A DNA stretch of 64,000 nt from Micromonospora echinofusca (GCF_900091445.1 NZ_LT607733.1:3178501-3242500); one strand, 5' to 3'; positions 25,272 through 42,535 are shown, counted from the stretch's first letter. Numbers and translations: made by a program. The notes: generated from the sequence alone by a model not told the origin.

Positions 25272-26324
25272 ATGACGACCATCTACGACGTGGCTCGGGT
25301 GGCCGAGGTCTCGGCGTCGACGGTGTCCAGGGTGCTCAACGGCCACTCGTCGGTGGATCCGGACCTGGCGGCGCGGGTACGCCAGGCGATGCTCGACCTG
25401 GACTACCGGCCCAACGCGGTGGCCCGCAGCCTGCGCCGGCAGCGCACCAGCCTCTGGGCGGTCATCATCTCCGACATCGGCAACCCGTTCTTCACCTCGC
25501 TGGTGCGCGGCATCGAGGACGTGGCGCAGGAGGCCGGCTTCTCCGTCGTGCTCTGCAACGGCGACGAGGACCCCGACAAGGAGACCCGCTACGTGACGGC
25601 GGCCCTGGCCGAACGCATGGCCGGGGTGATCATCTCGCCGTCGGGACCGGCCCTGATCAACCGGCTCACCGAGGCCGGGATGCCGGTCGTGGCCATCGAC
25701 CGGCAGCCCCACGGGGTGGCCGTGGACACCGTCCTGGTCGACAACGTCCACGGCGCCGAGACGGCCACCGCCCACCTGGTCGACGGCGGCTACCGACGGA
25801 TCGCCTGCATCACGGGGCCGCGCCGGATCTCCACCGCCGTGCAACGGCTGCGCGGCTACCAGCAGGCCCTGCGCGCGGCCGGCCGGAGCGTGCCGGAGGA
25901 CATGGTCCGCTACGCCGACTTCCGCGAGGACGGCGGCTACCGGGCCATGGCGTCCCTGCTGGGCGCGGCCGAGCCGCCGGACGCGGTCTTCGTCACCAAC
26001 AACCTGATGACCGTGGGCGCGATAAAGTGCCTGGTCGACAGGGGTGTCGCCGTGCCCGCCCGGTGCGGCGTGGTGGGGTTCGACGACATCCCCTGGGCCC
26101 ACCTGGTGCGCCCCTCGCTGAGCACGGTCGCGCAGCCCACGTACGACCTGGGGCGGGCCGCGGCCTCGCTGCTCACCGAGCGGATCGCCAACCCCGCGAA
26201 GGCCGCCTCGACCGTCACCCTGCGGACCACCCTGCGGGTACGCGAGAGCTCGGTCCGCCCGCCGGGTGAGCCGGGCGGGCAGCCCACCGCCGAGCGGGGC
26301 GGGCTGCCCGCCCGAGCCCGCTGA
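25272..26324 (+). CDS. LacI-family transcriptional regulator
   Basis: A 350-residue regulator from ATG 25272. The HTH is at the extreme N-terminus (TIYDVARVAEVSASTVSRVL), followed by the hinge helix RPNAVARSLRRQRTS. The periplasmic-binding-protein-like core begins SLWAVIISDIGNPFF and includes VVGFDDIPWAHLVRPSLSTV near the C-terminus. It should bind the GAAATCGATTKC sites and be released by a sugar from the adjacent uptake pathway (inference). It converges on the isomerase gene at 26349. The last about 20 codons encode a Pro/Gly-rich tail that doubles as a terminator hairpin. Confidence 0.92.
   Translation: MTTIYDVARVAEVSASTVSRVLNGHSSVDPDLAARVRQAMLDLDYRPNAVARSLRRQRTSLWAVIISDIGNPFFTSLVRGIEDVAQEAGFSVVLCNGDEDPDKETRYVTAALAERMAGVIISPSGPALINRLTEAGMPVVAIDRQPHGVAVDTVLVDNVHGAETATAHLVDGGYRRIACITGPRRISTAVQRLRGYQQALRAAGRSVPEDMVRYADFREDGGYRAMASLLGAAEPPDAVFVTNNLMTVGAIKCLVDRGVAVPARCGVVGFDDIPWAHLVRPSLSTVAQPTYDLGRAAASLLTERIANPAKAASTVTLRTTLRVRESSVRPPGEPGGQPTAERGGLPARAR
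26272..26314 (+). terminator. Hairpin inside the 3' end of the LacI gene
   Basis: Arms CGGGCGGGCAGCCC and GGGCTGCCCGCCCG pair over 14 bp around a 15-base loop. It ends 10 bases before the LacI stop codon and can also end the convergent sugar operon (stop at 26349). Confidence 0.7.
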
Positions 26325-26348
26325 ACCCGCGCCGCCGGGCGCCCGGGA

Positions 26349-27983
26349 TCACAGCGACACGTCGCCGCACAGGTGCACCCGCACCCCGAGCGCGTCGAGC
26401 ATCGCGGCCTTGACCCGCAGGGCGCGGTCGGCGGCGTCGGCGTCGTCGGCGTAGACCACGTTGACGTGGTTGGCCCTGTGCCGGGCCATCAACTGGTCGC
26501 GGCCCACGCCGTGCAGGACGGCGTGCATGATCGGCCACTGCGGGGTGGTGGCCCGCAGCCGACGCTGCGTCTCGGCGGCCGGCAGCTCCACCACGGTGCC
26601 CCGGCCCAGGTCGGCGTGCAGCACGCCGTCCATGATGAAGATCCGCGACCAGACGATCTCGCCCGGTCGGGAGACACCGCTGAGGGTGCCGCCGCCCAGC
26701 GGGAAGTACATCGGCGGCTGCCGCATGCTGTACGACCGGTCGTAGCCGCCGTTGTGCGAGGCGGGCACCGAGCCGGAGATCTCGAACACCCAGACGAAGT
26801 CCGGCCCGTACGACTCGCCCCAGCGGATGTCGTGCAGGGTGGTGGCCGGGTCCATCCCCATCGCGGTCCAGATCCGGTTCGTGACCAGCGAATCCACCGC
26901 GACGCCCTCGTCGACCTCGTTGAAGTGCGGCAGGGCACGTCCCGCATACAGCTCGCGCGAGCCGTCCCGGCTGGTCACCGGCGGCCGGGACACGTCGTTG
27001 AGCAGCCCCTCGGCCAGGTCGCTCGCCGGCACCGTGTCCTTGAGCCCCTGCTGGTACTGGATGCCGACCGCGTCCAGGCCGAAGTCGTCGGCGATGCGCA
27101 GCGCGGCGACGTACATCTTGAACTGGCTGAGCAGTTGGGCGTCGGTCAGTTCGGTGGCCTCGTCCGTGCCGGTGTGGAAGGTCATCCCGGCGGCGTCGAG
27201 CCACGCCCGCACCGCCTGCGCCTCCTCGTCGGACACCCGCGACATCTCCGCCACCAGCGCGCTCTGCGACAGCCGTTCCTTGTAGACGCCGAGCGGGTTG
27301 AGCAACTCGTCGTCGATGATCGCGTTGTACATGCCCATGCAGCCCTCGTCGAAGACGCCGATGACGGCCGGCCGGCGCCGGAGCTGCCGGGCCAGCGCCA
27401 CGCCGAGCGCGACCTCGGGGTCGAACGGCAGCGGCGGCAGGTCCCGTACGTGGCTCTCGTCGTGGACCACCTCGCCGGTCTCCAGCCAGGCCTTCAGTCC
27501 GTCGCGGGCCCACTCGTCGGTGAAGTCCTCGCTCCACAGCGCCGAGTACCGCACGCCCGCCTTGGTGAGGCTGCCGGCGAGGTTCAGCAGGCCCACCAGG
27601 CCCGGAAACTCGCCGCTCCAGTTCGCCACGAGCAGGATCGGGCCCCGGTGGGCGCGCAGCCCGGCCAGCACGTGGTGGCTGTACTGCCACACCGCCTCCA
27701 CGACGACGAGCGGGGCGTCGAGGGGGATCTGCTGGAAGACCTCGATGCCGGCGCGCTGGCTGTCGATGAAGCCGTGACCGGCGCGGTCGTCGACCGGGTG
27801 GGCCCGCCGGGTCTGCCAGCCCAGGGCGGCGACGGCGGCCGCGAGGTCCGACTCGAGGCGTTGCTGGGTCGGCCAACCGGTGACGTTCGCGGCGGGCCGC
27901 AGGTCGCCGCTGGCGACGGTGTAGACCGTCCGGGGGGCGGCGGCCGGCGGCTCGACCAGCACCGGCATGGTGTAGTTGCTCAC
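26349..27983 (-). CDS. L-fucose/D-arabinose isomerase-like sugar isomerase
   Basis: A 544-residue member of the L-fucose/L-arabinose isomerase fold. Family marks include [46 protein letters not shown] (metal-site Glu/Asp region), [15 protein letters not shown] and the C-terminal [14 protein letters not shown] with the metal-binding His. Enzymes of this fold interconvert aldoses and ketoses. L-fucose isomerases commonly accept D-arabinose to give D-ribulose. The GTG start overlaps the kinase stop (GTGA). As last gene of the ABC/kinase operon it probably converts the imported sugar before phosphorylation. Exact sugar not fixed by sequence. Confidence 0.8.
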   Translation of the reverse strand: MSNYTMPVLVEPPAAAPRTVYTVASGDLRPAANVTGWPTQQRLESDLAAAVAALGWQTRRAHPVDDRAGHGFIDSQRAGIEVFQQIPLDAPLVVVEAVWQYSHHVLAGLRAHRGPILLVANWSGEFPGLVGLLNLAGSLTKAGVRYSALWSEDFTDEWARDGLKAWLETGEVVHDESHVRDLPPLPFDPEVALGVALARQLRRRPAVIGVFDEGCMGMYNAIIDDELLNPLGVYKERLSQSALVAEMSRVSDEEAQAVRAWLDAAGMTFHTGTDEATELTDAQLLSQFKMYVAALRIADDFGLDAVGIQYQQGLKDTVPASDLAEGLLNDVSRPPVTSRDGSRELYAGRALPHFNEVDEGVAVDSLVTNRIWTAMGMDPATTLHDIRWGESYGPDFVWVFEISGSVPASHNGGYDRSYSMRQPPMYFPLGGGTLSGVSRPGEIVWSRIFIMDGVLHADLGRGTVVELPAAETQRRLRATTPQWPIMHAVLHGVGRDQLMARHRANHVNVVYADDADAADRALRVKAAMLDALGVRVHLCGDVSL

Positions 27984-29521
27984 GGGTTGACTTCCTCCAT
28001 CGGCTCGTCGGTTCCTGGCTGGGGCGGGGTCGCGAGGCGCGCCTGGCGGGCCGCCAACGCGTGGGCCACGGACTTCGATCCGGCGTACAGCTGCCGGTAC
28101 AGCCCGTACAGCTCGTCGTAGTCGGCGGCGAGCGCGGCTCGCGGCTCACGGACCTCCCGGATCGGGTTCCAGCGGTGGATGTCGACCGGCTGCACCGTCC
28201 CGGCGGCGAGGTACGCGGCACCGTAGCTGGCGCCGATGGTGATCGACGGGACGTGCTGCGCCCGGCCGGTGACGTCCGAGACGATCTGCGTCCAGAGCTC
28301 GCCCCGGGTGCCACCGCCCACCGCCACGACGCGCCGGATGTCGCCGCCGGCCGCCTCGATGGTCTCGATGTTGTGGCGCACCGCCAGCCCGGTCGCCTCC
28401 AGCGCCGCGCGGTAGATGTCGCCGCGCCCGTGCGAGAGCGTCAGGCCGGCGATCACGCCACGGGCGTCGGGGTCGAGGATGGGGGTCCGCTCCCCGGCGA
28501 AGTACGGCAGCATCAGCAGCCCCCGCGCGCCCGGCCCGGACCGCTCGGCCAGGCGGAGCAGCTCGGGGTAGTCGGCGGCGTCGAACAGCTCCCGCAGCCA
28601 TCCGGTTATCGCCCCGGAGGTCGCCATGCCGCCGGCCAGGTTGCGGGTGCCCGGCAGCGCGCCGACGGTGCCCCACAGCGACGGGCTGGTGAGCCCGTGC
28701 GGCACCGTGTGCACGAGGAACATCGTGGTGCCGTACATGAGCATCAGGTCGCCGACGCCCTGGGCGCCCACGCTGAGCGCCTCGGACCAGGCGTCGATCG
28801 TCCCGGTCACGACCGGGGTGCCCGGTGCCAGCCCGGTCACCGCGGCGGCCCCGTCGGTGACGGTCCCGGCCACGTCGCCGGGCCAGCGCAGCTCGGGCAG
28901 CTCCAGCGCCGGGGCGATCTCGTCGGCCCACGGCCGGAGCCAGGTCTGGGCCGCGCTGTCGTACAGCGGGGTGCACTGGCTGGCCGAGTGCTGGTCGAGC
29001 AGGTAGCCGCCGGTCAGCTGGTGCACCAGCCAGGAACTCGGCATGAACAGCCGCCGGGCCCGGGCGAACAGCTCCGGCTCGGCGTCGGCGACCCAGGCGA
29101 CCTTCGCCCCCGCCGCCTGGGTCGACAGCGCCGAGCCGCACCGGCGCAGGATCTCGTCGGCGCCGAAGCGCTCGGTGAGCCGGGCGATCTGCGGCGTGCA
29201 GCGGGTGTCCACGCCGTAGAGGATGGCCGGCCGCAGGGGCGTGCCGGCGGCGTCGGTGAGCAGCACGCACGGCCCCATGCCGCTGGCCCCGACCGACACC
29301 ACGTGGGCGTCGCGCGGGGCCAGCAGCTCACGGGTGAGGCCGACGAACTCGTCCCACCAGATGCGGCCGTCCATCTCCACCCAGCCCGGTCGCGGCCGGT
29401 CCACCCGGTGCTCCCGCACCGCGCAGCGCAGCACGCGCCCGGACAGGTCCACCAGGACGCCCTTGCTGCTGGACGTGCCGATGTCGACGCCGAGCACCGC
29501 GGCCACCGTCATGCCAGCCAT
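27980..29521 (-). CDS. FGGY-family carbohydrate kinase (ribulo-/fuculo-/xylulokinase type)
   Basis: A 513-residue sugar kinase. The start at ATG 29521 has GGAG upstream, and a second ATG at 29512 is possible. The N-domain has [15 protein letters not shown] and the Pro/Gly loop; the substrate region has [15 protein letters not shown]. The C-domain has [20 protein letters not shown], the FGGY signature region, and the adenosine motif [16 protein letters not shown]. Together with the isomerase it would yield a ketose 5- or 1-phosphate. With D-arabinose as substrate the product would be D-ribulose 5-phosphate for the pentose phosphate pathway (inference). Confidence 0.88.
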   Translation of the reverse strand: MAGMTVAAVLGVDIGTSSSKGVLVDLSGRVLRCAVREHRVDRPRPGWVEMDGRIWWDEFVGLTRELLAPRDAHVVSVGASGMGPCVLLTDAAGTPLRPAILYGVDTRCTPQIARLTERFGADEILRRCGSALSTQAAGAKVAWVADAEPELFARARRLFMPSSWLVHQLTGGYLLDQHSASQCTPLYDSAAQTWLRPWADEIAPALELPELRWPGDVAGTVTDGAAAVTGLAPGTPVVTGTIDAWSEALSVGAQGVGDLMLMYGTTMFLVHTVPHGLTSPSLWGTVGALPGTRNLAGGMATSGAITGWLRELFDAADYPELLRLAERSGPGARGLLMLPYFAGERTPILDPDARGVIAGLTLSHGRGDIYRAALEATGLAVRHNIETIEAAGGDIRRVVAVGGGTRGELWTQIVSDVTGRAQHVPSITIGASYGAAYLAAGTVQPVDIHRWNPIREVREPRAALAADYDELYGLYRQLYAGSKSVAHALAARQARLATPPQPGTDEPMEEVNP

Positions 29522-29573
29522 CCCCCGATCTCCAGGTCCGGTCCCGGCCCGTCGGGCCGTGCCGGGTCGGTGC

Positions 29574-30575
29574 TCAGGCGACGCCGCCGAGCTTCGCGTA
29601 CGTCTCGGCGGCGTTGTCCTTCGTGACGCGCATCGTGTCGAGGGTGGTGGTACGCGGGACGTCCTCGGCGCAGTCGACGAGGATCCTGCGGGCCAGGTCG
29701 ACGGCCTCCCGGCCACCCGTGGCGTACTGGAAGGTCGCCGCGAGCCGGCCCTGCTCGACGGCCTTGATGCCGCCCGACGGCACCGGAAGCGCGTCGATGC
29801 CGGTGAACTTCACCTTCGTGTGCAGCCCGGCCGCCTTCGCCGCCAGGTACGCGCCCTCGGCCATCGGGTCGTTGTGGGCGTAGACGGCCACGGCGTCGGG
29901 GTGGGCCTTGAGCAGCGCGTCGGCCACCGACTGGCCCTTCTCCCGCAGCCAGTCCCCCGGCTGGCTGGCGACGACCTCGATCTTCGGGTTGGCCGCGATG
30001 CCCTCCCGGAAGCCCTGGGCGCGTTCCGCCGCCGGCGTGGAACCGGGCAGCCCGGCGATCTCGATGACCTTGCCACCGTCGGGCAGCAGCGTCGTGGCGT
30101 AGAACTCGCCGGCGGCCCTGCCGATCGCGACGTTGTCCCCGCCGATGAAGGCCGTGTACGCCTCGCCCTCCACCTTGCGGTCGAGCACGATGACCGGGAC
30201 CCCCCGGTCGTACGCCTTGCGCACCACGGCGGTCAGCGGCTTGGCCTCGTTCGGCGAGATGATCAGCAGGTCGATCTTCTGGGTGAGGAAGTTCTCCACG
30301 TCGGCGACCTGTTTGCTGTTGTCCTGCGCGGCGTCGGAGACCACCACGCTGAACCCGGGGACGGACTTCGCCGCCGTCTGCACGTCGTTGTTCATGACCT
30401 GCCGGTAGGGCTCGGCGTTGTTGGCCTGCGACATGCCGATCAGGAAGTCCTTGCCGGTGCCGCAGTTCCTGGCGGCGGCGTCGCGGCCGTCGGACGGCTT
30501 CTCCACGCTGCACGCGCTGGAGGCGGCGAGCGCGCCGGTGCACAGCAGGGCGAGAAGGACGGTACGGGTGCGCAT
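29574..30575 (-). CDS. Sugar ABC transporter substrate-binding lipoprotein (RbsB-like)
   Basis: A 333-residue lipoprotein of the ribose/galactose-binding (PBP type I) family. The signal peptide ends with a lipobox Cys in AASSAC near residue 22. The start ATG 30575 has AAGGAG upstream. The core has IGMSQANNAEPYRQVMNND, IDLLIISPNEAKPLTAVV, VIVLDRKVEGEAYTAFIGGD, GKVIEIAGLPGSTPAAERAQG and AVAVYAHNDPMAEGAY, all typical of pentose/hexose binders. It lies between permease and kinase genes in the same operon. Confidence 0.92.
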   Translation of the reverse strand: MRTRTVLLALLCTGALAASSACSVEKPSDGRDAAARNCGTGKDFLIGMSQANNAEPYRQVMNNDVQTAAKSVPGFSVVVSDAAQDNSKQVADVENFLTQKIDLLIISPNEAKPLTAVVRKAYDRGVPVIVLDRKVEGEAYTAFIGGDNVAIGRAAGEFYATTLLPDGGKVIEIAGLPGSTPAAERAQGFREGIAANPKIEVVASQPGDWLREKGQSVADALLKAHPDAVAVYAHNDPMAEGAYLAAKAAGLHTKVKFTGIDALPVPSGGIKAVEQGRLAATFQYATGGREAVDLARRILVDCAEDVPRTTTLDTMRVTKDNAAETYAKLGGVA

Positions 30576-30601
30576 GATGACGCTCCTTGTTCGGTGGCGG
30601 T

Positions 30602-31680
<1,079 letters not shown>

Positions 31681-31684
<4 letters not shown>

Positions 31685-33237
31685 CGGTCGTCTCCTCCGG
31701 CGGACGCGCCGCCCATCGCCGCGGTCAGGATGTCCTCGCCGGTGCACCCGTCGGCCGGCAGTTCGGCGACGGCCCGCCCGCGCCGCAGGACCACGATCCG
31801 GTCGCAGACGCCGGTCAGCTCGGGCAGCTCCGACGAGGCGAGCAGGATGCCCATGCCGTCGTCGGCTAGCCGGCGCAGCAGCCGGTAGATCTCCGCCTTG
31901 GCGCCGACGTCGACGCCCCGGGTCGGCTCGTCGAGCAGCAACAGGCGGGGGCGGGTCAGCAGGTGCCGGGCGAAGACGACCTTCTGCTGGTTGCCGCCGG
32001 AGAGCGAGCCGACCGGCGCGGCGGCCGACGACGTCCTGATCGCCAGGGCGGCGACCTGCTGGCGTACGGCGTCGCGCTCGCGCGCGGCGCGGACGAAGCC
32101 GGCGGTGGTGAGCCGGCGCAGGGCGGCCAGCACGATGCTGCGGCCGACGGGGTGTTCGAGGACCAGGGCGCAGTGGCGACGGTCCTCCGGCACGAAGCCG
32201 ACGCCGGCGCGCAGCGCGGCGCGGGGGCCGCGCGGGGCGTACGGGCGGCCGGCCAGCCGGACCTGGCCGCTGCGGCGACCGGGCGGGCCGGCGCCGTACA
32301 GCGTCTCCAGCAGCTCGGTGCGGCCCGCCCCCATCAGGCCCGCCAGGCCGACGATCTCCCCGGCGCGGACGGTCAGGCTGACGCCGGCGGGTTCGCAGCG
32401 CCCGGGGCGGGTGCCGCGGGGCCGTACGGCGAGGTCGTCGACCTGGAGCACCGGGGGCTCGGCGGGGCGCTCGGCGTCGGCGGGTCCGACGTCGAACAGC
32501 GCCTGCGCCGGGCGGCCGACCATCAGCGTGATGATCCGCTGCCGGTCGGCGCGGTCCGGGCGCAGCGTGCCGGCCACCTCGCCGTTGCGCAGGACGGTGG
32601 CCCGGTCGGCGATGTGCTCGATCTCCTCGAGCCGGTGGGAGATGTAGACGACGGCCACGCCGCGCTCGCGCAGCGCGCGGATGGTGGACATCAGCCGCCG
32701 CACCTCGGCGTCGGCGAGCGCGGCGGTCGGCTCGTCCATGATGAGCACGCGGGCGTCGAGGGAGAGCGCCTTGGCGATCTCGACGAGCTGCTGCTCGCCG
32801 ACGCGCAGCGACCCGACGGGCCGGCGCGGGTCGATCTCGGCGCCGAGGGGGCCCAGCCAGTCGCGGGCGGTGCGGGTCATGGCGCGCCGGTCGAGCGTCC
32901 GCAGCCGGGTGCGCGGCTCCCGGCCGAGTACGAGGTTCTCGGCGACGGAGAGCGCCGGCACGAGGTCGAGTTCCTGGTGGATGGTGGCGATGCCGGCGGC
33001 CTGGGCGGCGGCGGGGCCGGCGAAGCGTACGGGGTCGCCGCCGATCGAGATCCGCCCGTCGTGGTCGGTGACGACGCCGGACAGGATGTTGATCAGGGTG
33101 GACTTGCCGGCCCCGTTCTCCCCCAGCAGGGCGTGCACCTCGCCGGCGCGCAGGACGAGGTCCACGCCGCGCAGGGCGTGCACGCCGCCGAAACGCTTCG
33201 CGATGCCGGACATGGCGACGACGACCTGGTCGCTCAT
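31681..33237 (-). CDS. Sugar ABC transporter ATP-binding protein, duplicated (RbsA family)
   Basis: A 518-residue twin ATPase. First cassette: Walker A LLGENGAGKSTLINIL, Q loop HQELDLV, signature LRVGEQQLVEIAKAL, Walker B LIMDEPTAAL. Second cassette: degenerate Walker A region LAGLMGAGRTELLETL, signature LSGGNQQKVVFARHL, Walker B LLLDEPTRGVD. This asymmetry is normal for RbsA/MglA. ATG 33237 has GGAGG upstream. The GAAATCGATTTC operator lies 22 bp before the start, so LacI repression would control the whole transporter/kinase/isomerase operon. Confidence 0.93.
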
Positions 33238-33258
33238 GCGGGCCTCCGAGAGAGATCG

Positions 33259-33270
33259 GAAATCGATTTC
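33259..33270. promoter_or_regulatory. Putative LacI operator GAAATCGATTTC upstream of ABC operon
   Basis: A perfect 12-bp palindrome in the 73-bp gap between the glycosidase gene stop (33311) and the ATPase start (33237). This is the fully symmetric version of the sites at 25134, 38744 and 38872. It implies an internal promoter for the transporter operon. Confidence 0.75.
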
Positions 33271-33310
33271 TGGCAACATAGAGGAGCGTCGAAGTGGTGT
33301 CAACGCCCCC

Positions 33311-35433
33311 TCAGGGCACCGCGTTGACCGCCGCGTGCACGGTCTCGGCGAACGCGGTGTCCCGCCCCACCCCGCTGGCGGCGAACCGCCACGTCCCGCC
33401 CGGGTACGACCCCGTCGGCCACGCCATCCCCCCGTTGCGCCACAGCGGCTGCCAGGCCGCCATCGCGTGACCGGCGTCGTACCAGGTGTTGTCGCCGCGC
33501 CACGCCGAGGCCCAGCGGTGCGCGGCCACGAGGGACAGGTTCGCCCCGGAGGTCATCGACCACGTCGGCATCCCGGTCACATCACCGGTCGGACGGGCCG
33601 CCACGGCGAGGTCGCCCACCGACGGCAGGGCGCCGTCGACGTTGAACGCGACCTCCCACACCGGCGCCGTCGTCGGGCCGGTCACCGACCAGGTGACGTC
33701 GCTCTGCAACGCCGGCCCGGTCCAGCGCGGCGCCACCGTCAGCAGCCAGTCGGCGGTGACCGGCTCGTCGCCCATGCGCATGCCGACCAGGTGGATCCGG
33801 GAGCCGTCGGCGGAGACGTCCACCCGCGCCGGCGGGCCCGCCCGGTCGGTGACGTCGAAGCGTCCGACCGCCAGGTAGGGCCCTGTCCCCCGGTGCGACG
33901 AGTCCAGCGCCGGCCGGTACGCCCCGGCGCCGGCCGGGTCGACCGCCAGCGACGCGATGCGGGTGTGCGGCCAGGTGCGTACGTCGGCGCGCAGGAAGCC
34001 GGTGCTCACCTGGTAGCCCCGGGCGACGACCTGGGTGGACCAGGTCAGCGGGGCGAGCCACAGCCCGCCCTGGCCCCAGCCGGCGTGGCTGAGGTACCAG
34101 GTGTCGCCGTCCACCACGACCTCGGCGGCGTGCGCGTCGAGCACGGTCACCTTCTCCGCCCCCTCGAAGCGCAGGGGGTCCCGGCTGCGGTAGACCGCCG
34201 TGCGCCGGTACGCCGCGCCGTAGTCGGTGCCGTCGCAGCAGACGAAGAGGTACCACCAGTCCCCCCGGCGCACCACGAACGGCGACTCCGTCTGCCCGGC
34301 CGCCCGGCCGGTGTGCGGCGACGCGTACGCCACGCCCCGCCCGCTCCACGTGCGCAGGTCGGTGCTGGTGCGGTAGGCCACGACGTGGTTGCCGCCCTGC
34401 GGGTTCGAGGTGGCCGTGTAGTACATGACCCAGCGGTCGCCGACGCGGGTCACCATCGGGTCGCGTGCCTCCCAGCCGTCGGTGAACAGCGGGTTGGCGG
34501 GGCTGCGGGTCCAGGTGAACAGGTCGGTCGAGGTGGCCAGGTGCATGCGGTAGTTCGCGTAGTCGGGGCTGCCGGCCGCGTAGAACATGTAGTAGGTGCC
34601 CTGGTCGTGGACGACGTGGGGCGCCCAGATCCACTGTTCGCCCCGCGCCGGGTCGGCCGTCAGCGCCGGTCGTTGCTTCGTCCACGGCCCGGTGGGCGTG
34701 GGCGCCGTGGCGTGGCCGAAGCTCTTCTCGTCCTGCGGCGCGCCCGGCTCGGCGTGGGCGATGGCGAAGGCGTGCCACAGGCCGGTCCGCTGGTCGCGCA
34801 CGATCGTGTGGTCGTTGTAGTACCACGCCGTCGGCTCCCCCACGCCCGGGTCGTAGACCCGGGTCAGCGGCCCGCGCGCCGGCGTCTCGCCCACCGTCTC
34901 GTACGCCGTCGTGGTGACCGCCGCCAGCGGGCCGACGCGGCGCAGGGTGAGCGTGTCCAGGCCCGCGAAGAACCCGGTCGAGGAAGCGGAGCGGCCGGTC
35001 ACCGTCACCGTCAGCCGGTGGCTGCCGGCGGCGAGCGAGGCCGATCCCAGCGGCACCGCCTCGACGCGCCGCACGGTGGGGGCGTAGCCGTCGAAGAGCT
35101 GACCGACGGCCACCCCGTCGACGGCGAAGCGCAGGGTGCCGTAGTCGGCGGCGCGGGTGAGCACCGCGCCGATGTCGTACTGCCCGGCCGGCACCGACGG
35201 CAGCGTCACGGTGACCGAGTCCCCCGCCCGGGCGCCCCGCAGCCACAGCTGGCGGCCGGCCGACCAGGCGACCCCGCAGCAGTTCGACTGCGCCTCGACC
35301 GGGGCGGTGGCCGACACCACCGCCAGCGACTCCGCCTCGGCCCGTACGACGTCCTCGGCGGCGGCCGGCACGGCCGGCACGGTCAGCAGCGCGGCGCCGA
35401 GCAGGAGCACCGCGAGCATCCGGGGCACGCGCA

Positions 35434-35434
<1 letters not shown>
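33311..35434 (-). CDS. Secreted five-bladed propeller glycosidase (GH43/GH32-like) with N-terminal carbohydrate-binding-like domain
   Basis: A 707-residue exported protein. A signal peptide (to about residue 26) is followed by a beta-sandwich resembling carbohydrate-binding modules (about 28-155, ending FAGLDTLTLRRV). Then comes a five-bladed propeller (about 170-480) with WYYNDHTIVRD, WIWAPHVVHDQGTYYMFY, WEARDPMVTRVGDRWVMYY and TESPFVVRRGDWWYLF, which carry the Asp/Asp/Glu positions expected for GH43/GH32 clans. A C-terminal sandwich of about 200 residues is unassigned. The start overlaps the GH172 stop (TGATG), so both are made together. Substrate likely an arabino- or fructofuranoside chain (inference). 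Confidence 0.8.
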
Positions 35435-40457
<5,023 letters not shown>

Positions 40458-40477
40458 CCCGCGGACGGGAGACCACC

Positions 40478-42535
40478 ATGAGACCCAGCAGACTCCCCTG
40501 GCGCACGGGCGCCGCCGCCGTCCTCGCGGCGACGCTGCTGAGCCCCGCCGCGCCGGCCACCGCCGCGCCCGCCAGCCCGCTGGATGCGGCCTTCACCCGG
40601 GCGGCCGGCGAGTTCGACGTACCCAGGGACCTGCTGGTCGCCGTCGGTTACGGCGAGACCCGGCTGGACGGGCACGAGGGGCAGCCCAGTCAGGCCAACG
40701 GCTACGGCGTCATGCACCTGGTCAGCAACCCCCGCCAGCGCAGCCTGGAGCGGGCGGCCGAACTGACCGGGCAGCCGGTGACCGCCCTGAAGTCGCAGAC
40801 CTCGGCCAACATCAGGGGCGGCGCGGCCCTGCTGCGGGACATCGCCGACGCCGAGCGCCTCACGGCCGCCGACCGCGACCGCGTCGCCGCCTGGTATCCG
40901 GTGGTCGCGCGGTACGCGCACGCCGCCGACGACGCCACCGCCCGCCTGTACGCCGACCACGTCTACGACCTGCTCCGCGACGGCATCACCACCGCCTCCG
41001 TACGGGTGACGCCCCAGCGGGTGCGGCCGGAACTCGGCCGGTACGCCCGCGTCGCCCCCGCCGGCACGGCCGCACCGGCCGCCCTCGCCGCGGCGGTGCC
41101 CGAGTACGCGCCGGCCCGGTGGATCTCGGCGTACGGCGGCAACTACGCGACGGGCCGCTCCTCGCGGATCACCACGGTGGTGGTGCACGTGACCCAGGGC
41201 TCGTACGCCGGCACGATCAGCTGGTTCCAGAACCCGTCGGCGGGGGTGAGCGCGCACTACGTCGTGAAGTCGAGCAACGGCGAGATCACCCAGATGGTGC
41301 GCGAGGGCGACACCGCCTACCACGCGCGCTCGGCCAACCCGTACTCCGTGGGCATCGAGCACGAGGGCTACGTCGATAACCCGAGTTGGTTCACCGAGAG
41401 CATGTACCGCTCGTCGGCGGCGCTGACCCGCTACCTGTGTGACAAGTACGGCCTGCCGAAGAACCGCACCGCGATCAAGGGCCACCACGAGATGCCGGGC
41501 AACGACCACACCGATCCCGGTCCCCACTGGAACTGGAACCACTACGTCTCCCTGGTCAACGCCGGTGGCGGATCCGGTGGTCGGTATCTGGCGGGTTCGC
41601 CCACGGACTTCACCGGCGACGGCAAGGACGACATCGTCGCCTTCACCCACGGCAACCTCAACGACGTCTACGTCTCCACCTCCACCGGCACCACCTTCGC
41701 CGGCACCTCCAACAAATGGAACGACTTCTTCGGCCTCAACGGCGAAACCCTCCTCACCGGAGACTTCAACGGCGACGGACGCGACGACATCGTCGCCTTC
41801 ACCCACGGCACCCTCGCCGACGTCTACGTCTCCACCTCCACCGGCACCAGCTTCAACGCCAGCCAAAAATGGCACGACTGGTTCGCCCCCCACAACGAAG
41901 TCGCCGCCATCGGCGACGTCAACGGCGACGGCAAAGACGACATCATCACCTTCACCCACGACAACAACGCCGACGTCTACGTCGCCCTCTCCACCGGCAC
42001 CAGCTTCACCGGCACCGCCGTCAAATGGCACGACTACTTCTCCATCCCCGGCGAACACCCCGCCCTCGGCGACGTCAACGGCGACGGCCGCGACGACATC
42101 ATCACCTTCACCCAAGGCCCCAACACCGCCGCCGACGTCATCATCGCCCTCTCCAACGGATCCTCGTTCGGCACCCCCCAGAAATGGCACGACCTCTTCG
42201 CCGTCGGCAACGAAAAACCCCGCGTCGGCGACATCAACGGCGACGGCAAAGACGACATCGTCACCTTCACCTGCGACACCAACGCCGACGTCTACGCCGC
42301 CACCTCCACCGGCACATCATTCGCCGGCACCACCATCAAATGGCACGACTACTTCTGCCTCAACAACGAATTCCCCTACCTCGCCGACGCCAACGGCGAC
42401 GGCAAAGACGACATCATCGTCTTCACCAAGAACACCACCAACGACGTCTACGTAGGACTCTCCACCGGCACCACCTTCAACCCCAGCACCAAATGGCACG
42501 ACTACTTCGGCCTCAACGGCGAAACCACCCTCTGA
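40478..42535 (+). CDS. Secreted N-acetylmuramoyl-L-alanine amidase (Amidase_2) with FG-GAP/VCBS blocks
   Basis: A 685-residue exported enzyme. Signal peptide to about 31. An SLT-like helical domain (about 35-180: VPRDLLVAVGYGETRLDGHE, NGYGVMHLVSNP) precedes the amidase domain (about 215-360). Zinc-type ligands are in TTVVVHVTQGSYAGTI, SVGIEHEGYVD and GNDHTDPGPHWNWNHY. Residues about 367-685 are the six-block FG-GAP/VCBS tail, which reads as an exact copy of the tail on the M23 gene. Expected to cleave between muramic acid and stem peptide. Likely co-transcribed with the lysozyme-like gene. Confidence 0.88.
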   Translation: MRPSRLPWRTGAAAVLAATLLSPAAPATAAPASPLDAAFTRAAGEFDVPRDLLVAVGYGETRLDGHEGQPSQANGYGVMHLVSNPRQRSLERAAELTGQPVTALKSQTSANIRGGAALLRDIADAERLTAADRDRVAAWYPVVARYAHAADDATARLYADHVYDLLRDGITTASVRVTPQRVRPELGRYARVAPAGTAAPAALAAAVPEYAPARWISAYGGNYATGRSSRITTVVVHVTQGSYAGTISWFQNPSAGVSAHYVVKSSNGEITQMVREGDTAYHARSANPYSVGIEHEGYVDNPSWFTESMYRSSAALTRYLCDKYGLPKNRTAIKGHHEMPGNDHTDPGPHWNWNHYVSLVNAGGGSGGRYLAGSPTDFTGDGKDDIVAFTHGNLNDVYVSTSTGTTFAGTSNKWNDFFGLNGETLLTGDFNGDGRDDIVAFTHGTLADVYVSTSTGTSFNASQKWHDWFAPHNEVAAIGDVNGDGKDDIITFTHDNNADVYVALSTGTSFTGTAVKWHDYFSIPGEHPALGDVNGDGRDDIITFTQGPNTAADVIIALSNGSSFGTPQKWHDLFAVGNEKPRVGDINGDGKDDIVTFTCDTNADVYAATSTGTSFAGTTIKWHDYFCLNNEFPYLADANGDGKDDIIVFTKNTTNDVYVGLSTGTTFNPSTKWHDYFGLNGETTL
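41576..42535 (+). repeat. 960-bp direct duplication, copy 1 (FG-GAP/VCBS tail)
   Basis: From GGTGGTCGGTATCTGGCGGG to the stop codon this matches 44352-45311 base for base as far as I can read, offset 2776 with no gap. Within it Lys is mostly AAA and Glu mostly GAA, whereas flanking genes use AAG and GAG. This indicates recent duplication or gene conversion of a block of different codon history. Confidence 0.9.
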
